From Pseudomonadota bacterium (lineage in GTDB: Bacteria > Pseudomonadota > Gammaproteobacteria > Xanthomonadales > Xanthomonadaceae), in assembly GCA_023392975.1 (NCBI GenBank), contig JAEWNA010000163.1:1-12414 (forward strand): DNA of 12,414 nt, read 5' to 3'. The notes below the pieces were generated by a model. The model was not told the DNA's origin. It was given only the letters and a program-made list of their open reading frames with translations, and did not search any database. A program made the position numbers and the translations under genes. Below, one piece after another: positions 1 to 5,475 of this stretch. Every line of letters begins with the position of its first letter. Position 1 is the first letter of the stretch.

Positions 1-413
1 CTGCCGCCGGTGGCCAGCATCGGGTCGATCAGCAGCGCGGTGCGGCCGGTGATGTGCTCGACGAAGCGCTGGTAGTACGCGTGCGGCTGCAGCGTCTCCT
101 CGTCGCGGCGCAGGCCGATCACGCTCACCGGCGCGTTCGGCAGCAGCGCCTGCACGCCCGGCAGGAAGCCCAGCCCGGCGCGCAGGATCGGCACCAGCGT
201 GATCGCGCTCTGGTCGCAGCGGCCGACGGTCAGCGGCCCGGCCCAGGTGTCGATGGCGCGGTCGCCCAGCGCGAGGTCGGCGGTGGCCTCGTAGGCGAGC
301 AGGGTGGCGATCTCCGCCGCGACCTGGCGGAACAGCGCCGGCCCCGTGGCCGCGTCGCGCAGCAGGCCGAGCTTGTGGCGGACCAGCGGGTGGGTGACTT
401 CGACGACGGGCAT
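1..413 (-). CDS. upp: Uracil phosphoribosyltransferase (partial, C-terminus off the left edge)
   Basis: This is the N-terminal 137 residues of a uracil phosphoribosyltransferase, which makes UMP from uracil and PRPP in cytoplasmic pyrimidine salvage. The family normally has about 208-210 residues, so roughly one third lies beyond position 1. Family hallmarks are visible in order: VEVTHPLVRHKLGLLRD at residues 4-20, YEATADL at 41-47, VPILRAGLG at 74-82, RDEETLQP at 103-110, and the start of the PRPP-binding loop, IDPMLATGG, at 129-137. The start is the ATG at 413-411, with a modest CAGG Shine-Dalgarno-like stretch upstream; the E. coli protein begins at the same point. The hydrolase gene on the same strand ends 36 bp upstream, so the two may be cotranscribed. 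Identity is secure; only the missing C-terminus is unknown. Confidence 0.95.
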   Translation of the reverse strand, partial: MPVVEVTHPLVRHKLGLLRDAATGPALFRQVAAEIATLLAYEATADLALGDRAIDTWAGPLTVGRCDQSAITLVPILRAGLGFLPGVQALLPNAPVSVIGLRRDEETLQPHAYYQRFVEHITGRTALLIDPMLATGG

Positions 414-449
414 GGCGGACCTGCGGCAATGCGGAACGAGACGCCTAGG

Positions 450-1145
450 CTAACCGAGCCTGGCCGCGAAGCGCGCGATGGCGTCCGCTGCCGCTTGCGG
501 ATGCGTCTGCAGCAGCAGGTGCGGGCCTTCGATCGCGACCTCGCGTGCGTCGACGAGGCCCGCGCACAGGGTGCGATGCGTTGCCGGGCGCAGCAGGCGG
601 TCGCGCGTGGCGCGCAGGCACAGCGCGGGGAGGCGGATACGCGCGAGGTGGTCGCGCACGTCCACGCGCATGGCGGCCTCCGCACGTGCGCGCAGCACGT
701 CCGGCGCGACCATGTCCAGCGCCTCGCGCAGTCCGCGTTCCAGCGCGGGCGTCGCCCACCGGCCGAACAACGCAAACGACAGCGCCCCCGTCGGCAGCGT
801 CCGCACCGGCGCGATCCGGGCCAGTGAGGCGAGCGCCGCCGGCACATGCACCGGCGCCCGTGCGAACGTGGTCGAGAGGACCAGCCCGCGCAGGTTCGGC
901 GGCGGATCGGCGGCGATGGCGATCGCCACCGGACCGGAGAAGGATTCGCCGAGCAGCAGGACGTCTTCGTCGCGCGGCAGTGCATCGCGCACCAGCGTTT
1001 CGAGGTCGGGGTAGCCCAGCGCCCGGTCGGTCGGGTAGGCTAGGGCCTCGACTCGCGCGAATCCCGCGGCCCGCGCCGCGTCGGTGAATCCGGCGAGCAG
1101 CCGCGCCGTGCCGTCGAGGCCCGGCAGGACGACGAGCGAGGTCAT
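450..1145 (-). CDS. Alpha/beta hydrolase, substrate unknown
   Basis: A 231-residue cytoplasmic protein with the alpha/beta-hydrolase pattern. LVVLPGLDGT (residues 4-13) is the usual beta3/oxyanion-loop start. LLLGESFSG (63-71) is the nucleophile elbow, with Ser68 the likely nucleophile; the motif reads G-x-S-x-S-G rather than strict G-x-S-x-G. LCLRATRDRLL (175-185) carries the probable acid, Asp182, and EGPHLLLQTHP (206-216) carries the probable catalytic His209. There is no signal peptide. The lid region is short, which fits a small esterase/carboxylesterase-like enzyme, but the substrate cannot be read from sequence. The gene starts only 23 bp beyond an intrinsic terminator that follows the aminotransferase gene, and is followed after 36 bp by upp. 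The ATG at 1145 has only a weak upstream GGGG. The fold is confident; the reaction is not known. Confidence 0.85.
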   Translation of the reverse strand: MTSLVVLPGLDGTARLLAGFTDAARAAGFARVEALAYPTDRALGYPDLETLVRDALPRDEDVLLLGESFSGPVAIAIAADPPPNLRGLVLSTTFARAPVHVPAALASLARIAPVRTLPTGALSFALFGRWATPALERGLREALDMVAPDVLRARAEAAMRVDVRDHLARIRLPALCLRATRDRLLRPATHRTLCAGLVDAREVAIEGPHLLLQTHPQAAADAIARFAARLG

Positions 1146-1167
1146 GGCGGCCGGCCCCGTTCAAACG

Positions 1168-1191
1168 AAAAGCCGGGCGAACCCGGCTTTT
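1168..1191. terminator. Intrinsic terminator after the aminotransferase gene
   Basis: A perfect 10-bp inverted repeat (AAAAGCCGGG / CCCGGCTTTT) has a 4-nt loop. Read on the minus strand it gives a GC stem ending in TTTTCGTTTG, 28 bp past the aminotransferase stop, so it probably ends that transcript. The flanking A and T runs make it symmetric, but nothing is known to arrive from the plus strand here. Confidence 0.8.
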
Positions 1192-1219
1192 CTTGGCGTG
1201 GCGGTGCGCGGCATCGACC

Positions 1220-2749
1220 TCAGGCGGCCGCGGCCTGCTTCACGCGCGGGCCTTCGAGCAGCGCGCGCTTGATCATGGCGACCAGCAGGTCCAGTTCGTC
1301 CTCGCGCATCGCGAAGTGCGGGGTGAAGCGCAGCGAGTTCTCGCCGCCGTGGATCACGCCGATGCCGTGCTCGCGCATCCACTCTTCGGTCGAACCGGTG
1401 CCGTAGCCCTTGAAGTCCTTGGACAACTCGCACGAGAACAGCAGGCCCGTGCCCTGGACCTTGGTGATCAGGCCGGGCAGTTCGGCCTTCAGCGCTTCGA
1501 GCTTGGCGATCGCCTGCTTTCCGCGTTCGCGGATGTTGGCGCGCAGTTCCGGGGTGAGCTGGGCGAGCACCGCGCAGGCGACGTCGAGCGCGCGCGGGTT
1601 GGTCGTCATGGTGTTGCCGTAGGTGCCCTTGCGATACAGGCCGGCGGCGCGGGCGTTCACCGCGAGCACCGACAGCGGGTACTGGCCGGCGTTGAGCGCC
1701 TTGGAGTAGGTCTCCATGTCCGGCGCCTCGATGCCTTCGAAGCCGGGGTAGTCGACGATCGACAGCACGCCATTGGCGCGCAGGCCGGCCTGGATGGAAT
1801 CGACCAGCAGCAAGGTACCGTGGGCCTTGGTCAGGCGACGCGCGGCCTCGTAGAACGCGCGCGGGACGGAGCGGCCCGGGTCGCCTTCGCCCATCACCGG
1901 CTCCAGAAACATCGCCTCGATGTGCCAGCCTTCGCGCTCGGCGTCGGCGAACGCCTGCTCCAGCTGTTCGACGCTGTACGGCTCGATGGTGATCAGCTGG
2001 CCGACGTGGTGCTGGTAGCTACCGAGGTGGGCGAGGTAGGTCTTGCGGGTGCTGTCCGAATACAGCGCCGGCAGCTCGGTGCGGCCGTGGAAGCTGCCCT
2101 TCACCGCGATGCGCTTGACCTTGCGGCCGGCGTGCGGCGCGCCCGGGTCGGTCATCAGCTTGGTGTTCACGTCGGCGATGCGGCCGGCCAGCGACACCGA
2201 CTCCGAACCGGAGTTCAGGCACAGGAACTTGTCGTAGGGGCAGGTCCCGGCGGTGTGGCCGATCTCGGCGCGGATGGCGCGATCGAAGCGCAGCTGCGAC
2301 AGGTTGGCGGTCATGATGTTGGCCATCACCTGCGGCTTGGCCATCGCGTCGATGACCGCCTTCGGCGCGTGGCCGAAGCCGAGCATGCCGTAGCCGCCTG
2401 AGTCGTGCAGCACGGCGCCCTTGAGCGTGACCACCCACGGGCCGCGGGCGGCGAGGGCGACGTAGGGGTTCACCGTGTCCTGCGAGTAGAAGTTCACGAA
2501 GCCGCCCTGGACGGCGACCGCCTGCTCGGCCTCGTCGAGATCGAGGAGTTCCGGGAATTCGGCGCGGACGCGGGCGTACTCGGCACCGGCGGCGGCGATG
2601 GCCTCGACCAGGTCGGGATGGGTGGCCGCGAAACGCAGCAGGGTGGCATCGTCCAGCCCGGCGGTGCGCCGTGCGCCGGCATGGGCGCGCAGCGGGGCGA
2701 GGGTGTCCATCAGGGCCATGGGGTGATTCGGCATGGGGTGATTGGGCAT
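1220..2749 (-). CDS. Class-III PLP-dependent aminotransferase, substrate unresolved
   Basis: A 509-residue fold-type I, class-III (ornithine/acetylornithine/lysine-epsilon type) aminotransferase that moves an amino group with pyridoxal phosphate. Residue numbers here count from a GTG 15 bp upstream at 2764; subtract 5 for the chosen ATG. NSGSESVSLAGR (184-195) is the phosphate-binding loop, SFHGRT (224-229) the class-III motif, LEPVMGEGD (287-295) the acid that discriminates amino groups, VDSIQAG (321-327) carries the pyridine-N-binding Asp322, and TYSKALNAGQYPL (352-364) carries the Schiff-base Lys355. The protein is longer than typical ArgD (about 400), with an extra N-terminal region of about 80 residues. 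Several motifs deviate from the usual SGSEAxE and DEVQTGxGRTG. The ATG at 2749 is preferred because GGAG lies 6 nt before it. It is divergent from an Lrp regulator, which suggests amino-acid metabolism. Fold and cofactor are sure; substrate is not. Confidence 0.9.
   Translation of the reverse strand: MPNHPMPNHPMALMDTLAPLRAHAGARRTAGLDDATLLRFAATHPDLVEAIAAAGAEYARVRAEFPELLDLDEAEQAVAVQGGFVNFYSQDTVNPYVALAARGPWVVTLKGAVLHDSGGYGMLGFGHAPKAVIDAMAKPQVMANIMTANLSQLRFDRAIRAEIGHTAGTCPYDKFLCLNSGSESVSLAGRIADVNTKLMTDPGAPHAGRKVKRIAVKGSFHGRTELPALYSDSTRKTYLAHLGSYQHHVGQLITIEPYSVEQLEQAFADAEREGWHIEAMFLEPVMGEGDPGRSVPRAFYEAARRLTKAHGTLLLVDSIQAGLRANGVLSIVDYPGFEGIEAPDMETYSKALNAGQYPLSVLAVNARAAGLYRKGTYGNTMTTNPRALDVACAVLAQLTPELRANIRERGKQAIAKLEALKAELPGLITKVQGTGLLFSCELSKDFKGYGTGSTEEWMREHGIGVIHGGENSLRFTPHFAMREDELDLLVAMIKRALLEGPRVKQAAAA
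2717..2749 (-). repeat. 15-bp tandem repeat carrying alternative start codons
   Basis: Two adjacent 15-bp units on the plus strand, CATGGGGTGATTCGG and CATGGGGTGATTGGG, differ at one base and are followed by a partial third copy (CATGGGG). On the coding (minus) strand each unit reads ATG-Pro-Asn-His-Pro in frame, so the aminotransferase begins with duplicated MPNHP and has in-frame ATGs at 2749, 2734 and 2719. Confidence 0.85.
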
Positions 2750-2755
2750 GGGGAT

Positions 2756-2759
2756 CTCC
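2756..2759 (-). promoter_or_regulatory. Ribosome binding site deciding the aminotransferase start
   Basis: GGAG on the minus strand lies 6 nt before the ATG at 2749. It is inside the coding part of the alternative upstream GTG start (2764), and no comparable motif precedes the other repeated ATGs. This favours 2749 as the start. Confidence 0.6.
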
Positions 2760-2781
2760 AGCACGAGCGGTCGAACGGTCT

Positions 2782-2810
2782 ATTATCGCGATCCGGCTGT
2801 CGTTTTTCAG
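2782..2810 (-). promoter_or_regulatory. Probable sigma70 promoter of the aminotransferase gene
   Basis: On the minus strand CTGAAA (2810-2805, 4/6 to TTGACA), a 17-nt spacer and GATAAT (2787-2782, 5/6 to TATAAT) form a well-spaced promoter. Transcription would start near 2775, about 25 nt before the chosen ATG. It was found by eye and is not proven. Confidence 0.55.
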
Positions 2811-2833
2811 CTGCGATCTGTGCATTTTTCGTC

Positions 2834-2839
2834 CATAAT
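2834..2839 (+). promoter_or_regulatory. Candidate -10 element for the Lrp-family gene
   Basis: CATAAT (5/6 to TATAAT) lies 30 bp before the regulator's ATG in an AT-richer stretch. No good -35 sits at 16-18 nt upstream, which would fit an activated or autoregulated promoter, but the call rests on the -10 alone. Confidence 0.35.
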
Positions 2840-2848
2840 TCGGCGAAT
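2838..2848. promoter_or_regulatory. Candidate operator palindrome in the divergent promoter region
   Basis: ATTCGGCGAAT is a perfect 5+1+5 palindrome overlapping the 3' end of the candidate lrp -10. A regulator bound here would block the plus-strand promoter, as expected for autoregulation. It is short and does not closely match the E. coli Lrp consensus, so the link to the neighbouring regulator is inference from position. Confidence 0.3.
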
Positions 2849-2869
2849 CGACGAGATGGGGGCCGCGAA

Positions 2870-3301
2870 ATGAAGTTGACCGACACTGACCAGCAGCTGC
2901 TCTCGCTGCTGCGCGAGAACGCCCGTGCGTCCACGGCGCAGATCGCGCGACGGCTGGGGCTGTCGCGGACGACCGTCCAGAGCCGGATCGAGCGACTGGA
3001 GCGCGAGGGCGTGATCAGCGGCTACACCGTCCGCGTCCACGAGGAATACGAACGCGGCCAGGTGCGGGCGCACATCATGATCGCGGTCCAGCCCAAGCAG
3101 ATGACCGCGGTGGTCGCGGCGCTCAAGGCGATGCCGGAACTGCGCTCGCTGCATTCGGTGAGCGGCGTCTACGACCTGATCGCGATCGGCGCGGTGTCCG
3201 ACGTCGGCGCCTGGGACGTGCTGACCGACCGCATCGGTGCGATCGAGGGCGTGGAACGCACGACCTCGTCGATCGTGCTGTCGACCAAGTTCGAGCGGTG
3301 A
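2870..3301 (+). CDS. Lrp/AsnC-family transcriptional regulator
   Basis: A 143-residue regulator of the leucine-responsive (feast/famine) family, which binds DNA as oligomers and senses an amino acid or related metabolite. Residues 4-50 form the N-terminal winged-helix domain (DTDQQLLSLLRENARAS; STAQIARRLGLSRTTVQSRI, with the recognition helix near 32-43). Residues 66-140 form the RAM ligand-binding and oligomerisation domain, with the characteristic SGVYDLIAIG at 98-107. The length is slightly short but normal for the family. The reading frame is open far upstream, but the ATG at 2870 gives the family's N-terminus and is preceded by a G-rich GATGGGGG. It is divergent from the class-III aminotransferase and most likely controls it and itself. 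A comparable divergent pairing is known for the Mycobacterium lysine aminotransferase lat and its Lrp. The effector is unknown. Confidence 0.92.
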   Translation: MKLTDTDQQLLSLLRENARASTAQIARRLGLSRTTVQSRIERLEREGVISGYTVRVHEEYERGQVRAHIMIAVQPKQMTAVVAALKAMPELRSLHSVSGVYDLIAIGAVSDVGAWDVLTDRIGAIEGVERTTSSIVLSTKFER

Positions 3302-3350
3302 GGACGCGAAGGCTGCGTTAGAGTTCGGCAAGCTATTCCTCATTTGACGG

Positions 3351-3683
3351 GTGCTGAATCAGATGTCTGCCAATAGACTCTTGATCTTGTCTACTTTTCT
3401 TATTCCTCCTGTCTGCTTCTTCGGCTACGCGATATGGAGTGGTTCAGTCGAAAGTGTTATGGACGGTCTTGTGGTAGCGACGAGGCTATTTTTCATGAAT
3501 TTGCTTGGCGTTGTTCTTGCTGTCGCAGTGTCGGAAAAAGTGAAGTTCCTTCAAAAAGAAAGTATTCCATCTAAAATTTTGTTTTACCTAATATACGTTG
3601 TGTTGTTTTTCTTCAGCTGCTTCATGTTAGGCATTGAGCTTCAGTTTCCGGATGAGCATCGAATAGGCCGTTACACCTATTAA
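3351..3683 (+). CDS. Small orphan membrane protein in the AT-rich islet
   Basis: I do not recognise this 110-residue protein. It has three hydrophobic segments, near residues 9-29, 38-60 and 75-95. The loop between the second and third is basic (EKVKFLQKES) and so probably cytoplasmic, which puts the N-terminus inside and the polar tail (DEHRIGRYTY) outside. There is no cleavable signal peptide, lipobox or recognisable domain. Codons such as AGA, ATA and CTA are used freely, unlike in the neighbours. The GTG at 3351 is the longest start, but the ATG at 3363 (106 residues) is at least as likely, and neither has a convincing Shine-Dalgarno. It lies 49 bp after lrp and 101 bp before queA on the same strand. 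Clear transmembrane periodicity and a distinct stop support a real gene, but translation is unproven and no function can be assigned. Confidence 0.6.
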   Translation: MLNQMSANRLLILSTFLIPPVCFFGYAIWSGSVESVMDGLVVATRLFFMNLLGVVLAVAVSEKVKFLQKESIPSKILFYLIYVVLFFFSCFMLGIELQFPDEHRIGRYTY

Positions 3684-3767
3684 ATCGAAAATTTCTTCGT
3701 CGAGATGCGTCTCCGAGTGACTAATGGGTTTCAGGCCATTCTGGTCTGGGCCGTAAGATATCCGTCC

Positions 3768-3773
3768 TAGAAT
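3768..3773 (+). promoter_or_regulatory. Candidate -10 element of queA
   Basis: TAGAAT (5/6 to TATAAT) ends 11 bp before the queA ATG, with no Shine-Dalgarno between them. Transcription would start within a few bases of the start codon, giving a nearly leaderless mRNA. No good -35 is visible at the standard distance. Confidence 0.4.
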
Positions 3774-3784
3774 CACGTGCTTAC

Positions 3785-4852
3785 ATGAAGAAATCAGACT
3801 TCCACTTCGACCTGCCCGCCGAACTGATCGCGCAGGCGCCCTTGGCCGAGCGTTCCGCCAGCCGCCTGCTGGTGGTGCCGCCGCTGCCGGCGAGCTTCGA
3901 TGACCGCGGTATCCGCGACCTGCCGGCACTGCTGCAGCCCGGCGACCTGCTGGTGTTCAACGACACCCGGGTGATCCCGGCGCGGCTGTTCGGGCAGAAG
4001 GCGACCGGCGGGCGGGTCGAGATCCTGATCGAGCGTCTGCTGCCGGACAACGAGGCCCGGGCGCAGATCGGCGCGAGCAAATCGCCGAAGCCCGGCGGGC
4101 GGATCGCGCTGGATGCCGGCGGCGAGGCTGAAGTGCTGGGCCGCGACGGCGAGTTCTACCACCTGCGCTTCCACCTCGACGAAGGCCTGGAGTCGTGGCT
4201 GTTGCACGCAGGCCGGCTGCCGTTGCCGCCGTACATCCAGCGTGAGCCCGGCGTCGACGATCGCGAGCGCTACCAGACCGTGTTCGCGAAGGAAGTCGGC
4301 GCGGTGGCGGCGCCGACCGCGGGCCTGCATTTCGACGAAACGCTGCTGCAGGCCCTGCGCGATCGCGGCGTCGAGTTCGGGCACGTCACCCTGCATGTCG
4401 GCGCCGGCACGTTCCAGCCGATGCGCGCCGAGCACCTGCACGAGCACCGCATGCACAGCGAATGGCTGAATGTCGGCGCCGAGCTGGTCGCGCAGGTGCG
4501 GCGTACGCGCGAACGCGGCGGGCGCGTGGTCGCGGTCGGGACCACGGTCGTGCGTGCGCTGGAGAGCGCGATGCGCACGCACGCCGACGGCAGTCGCGAG
4601 CTGCAGCCGTTCGCCGGCGAAACGCAGATCTTCATCTTCCCCGGCTACCGCATCCGCAGCGTCGATGCGCTGGTCACCAATTTCCACCTGCCGGAAAGCA
4701 CGCTGCTGATGCTGGTCTCGGCGTTCGCCGGCCGCGAGCGTATCCTCGGCGCGTACCGGCACGCGGTCGAGCAGCGCTACCGCTTCTTCAGCTATGGCGA
4801 CGCGATGCTGTTGTGGCCGCAGCCCGCCGCCGAGGCCGCGCATGCGCCTTGA
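3785..4852 (+). CDS. queA: S-adenosylmethionine:tRNA ribosyltransferase-isomerase
   Basis: A 355-residue QueA, matching the E. coli length (356). It transfers and isomerises the ribosyl group of S-adenosylmethionine onto preQ1 at tRNA position 34 to give epoxyqueuosine, after Tgt has inserted preQ1. Conserved blocks are DFHFDLPAELIA at the N-terminus, VFNDTRVIPARL (57-68), GRLPLPPYI (143-151), AAPTAGLHF (175-183), HVGAGTFQPMR (204-214), TNFHLPESTLLMLVSAF (298-314) and YRFFSYGDAML (332-342). The ATG at 3785 aligns exactly with the family start even though no Shine-Dalgarno precedes it. Its last 11 bp overlap the flavin-reductase-family gene, indicating cotranscription and translational coupling. 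Unlike the common queA-tgt arrangement, tgt lies 1.7 kb away behind an inverted gene. No key motif is missing. Confidence 0.97.
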   Translation: MKKSDFHFDLPAELIAQAPLAERSASRLLVVPPLPASFDDRGIRDLPALLQPGDLLVFNDTRVIPARLFGQKATGGRVEILIERLLPDNEARAQIGASKSPKPGGRIALDAGGEAEVLGRDGEFYHLRFHLDEGLESWLLHAGRLPLPPYIQREPGVDDRERYQTVFAKEVGAVAAPTAGLHFDETLLQALRDRGVEFGHVTLHVGAGTFQPMRAEHLHEHRMHSEWLNVGAELVAQVRRTRERGGRVVAVGTTVVRALESAMRTHADGSRELQPFAGETQIFIFPGYRIRSVDALVTNFHLPESTLLMLVSAFAGRERILGAYRHAVEQRYRFFSYGDAMLLWPQPAAEAAHAP

Positions 4853-5450
4853 TTTCACCGTGCTCGACGCCGCCGAGGCCTATCGCTGGATGACCGCGAC
4901 GGTGACGCCGCGGCCGATCGCCTGGGTGTCGACGCGCTCGGCCGACGGCGTCGACAACCTCGCGCCCTTCAGCTTCTTCCAGGTGGTCTGCGATGCGCCG
5001 CCGACGCTGCTGCTGAGCCTCGGTGCGCGCACCGACGGCAGCGAGAAGGACACGCTGTGCAACCTGCGCGAACGCGGCGAGCTGGTGATCCAGCTGGTGT
5101 CCGCGGCGCAGGCGGCGACGATGAACGCGACCTCGGCGTCGTTCCCGCACGGGGTCAGCGAGTTCGAGCGCTGCGGCGTGGCGTCGCTGCCGGCGGAGCG
5201 GGTCGCGCCGCTGCGTGTCGCCGGCGCACCGGTGGCGTTCGAATGCCGGCTGGCATCGATCCAGCCGTATCCGGCCGCGCAACCGAGCCATCACCTCGTC
5301 TTCGCCGAGATCCTGCTCGTGCACATCGACGACGCGGTGCTGGCCGATCCGCGGCACGTCGATCCGCTGAAGCTCGACCTGGTCGGCCGCCTCGGCGGTA
5401 CCGGGTACGCGACGACCCGCGACCTGGTCCAGCTGCGTCGCCCGGCCTGA
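4842..5450 (+). CDS. Flavin reductase family protein (FMN-binding split barrel)
   Basis: A 202-residue cytoplasmic protein of the flavin-reductase-like FMN-binding split-barrel family. Members bind FMN and either reduce flavins with NAD(P)H or act as flavoenzymes on other substrates. The family pattern is clear: YRWMTATVTPRPIAWVST (14-31) with the typical TPRPIAxVST strand, DNLAPFSFFQVVC (38-50), the KDTLCNLRERGE region (69-80), and a C-terminal RLGGTGYATTRD (183-194). The frame is open 48 bp further upstream, but that stretch is queA sequence read out of frame. The ATG at 4842 starts the conserved part and overlaps the queA end by 11 bp. The overlap implies coupled expression with queA. A role in queuosine synthesis (for instance electron supply for epoxyqueuosine reduction) is only a guess from position. 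The stop lies 25 bp from the convergent LprI-like gene. Confidence 0.88.
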   Translation: MRLDFTVLDAAEAYRWMTATVTPRPIAWVSTRSADGVDNLAPFSFFQVVCDAPPTLLLSLGARTDGSEKDTLCNLRERGELVIQLVSAAQAATMNATSASFPHGVSEFERCGVASLPAERVAPLRVAGAPVAFECRLASIQPYPAAQPSHHLVFAEILLVHIDDAVLADPRHVDPLKLDLVGRLGGTGYATTRDLVQLRRPA

Positions 5451-5475
5451 GCCGGCGTGCCGGTTCGGCCGGCGC

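Larger units (their letters stand above)
3310..3784. other. AT-rich islet of foreign base composition
   Basis: G+C falls abruptly after the lrp gene and recovers at queA. Hand counts give 24/60 at 3361-3420 and 16/60 at 3541-3600, against 41/60 at 4021-4080 in queA. The islet contains one open frame for a small membrane protein plus about 100 bp of noncoding DNA before queA. I see no transposase, terminal inverted repeat or target duplication at its edges. Boundaries are approximate. Recent acquisition is the simplest reading but is inferred from composition alone. Confidence 0.7.

Noticed and set aside
445..1164. A longer overlapping minus-strand frame (239 codons) in the hydrolase region.
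   Set aside because: It is Arg/Ala/Gly-rich and out of frame with the alpha/beta-hydrolase motifs. The 231-residue frame carries the nucleophile, acid and His.
1193..2401. A 402-codon plus-strand open frame opposite the aminotransferase.
   Set aside because: It is a mirror of the aminotransferase coding frame; its Asp/His/Val/Arg-rich composition is typical of antisense shadows, with no start signals.
3794..4858. A 354-codon open frame antisense to queA of nearly the same length.
   Set aside because: It exactly mirrors queA in a GC-rich background; queA is secure and the antisense product has no family features.
5457..5475. A 7-bp GC hairpin (one G-T pair) in the gap between the convergent flavin-reductase and LprI-like genes, considered as a terminator.
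   Set aside because: There is no T-run on either strand, and GGC/CCG palindromes of this size are expected by chance at this base composition.
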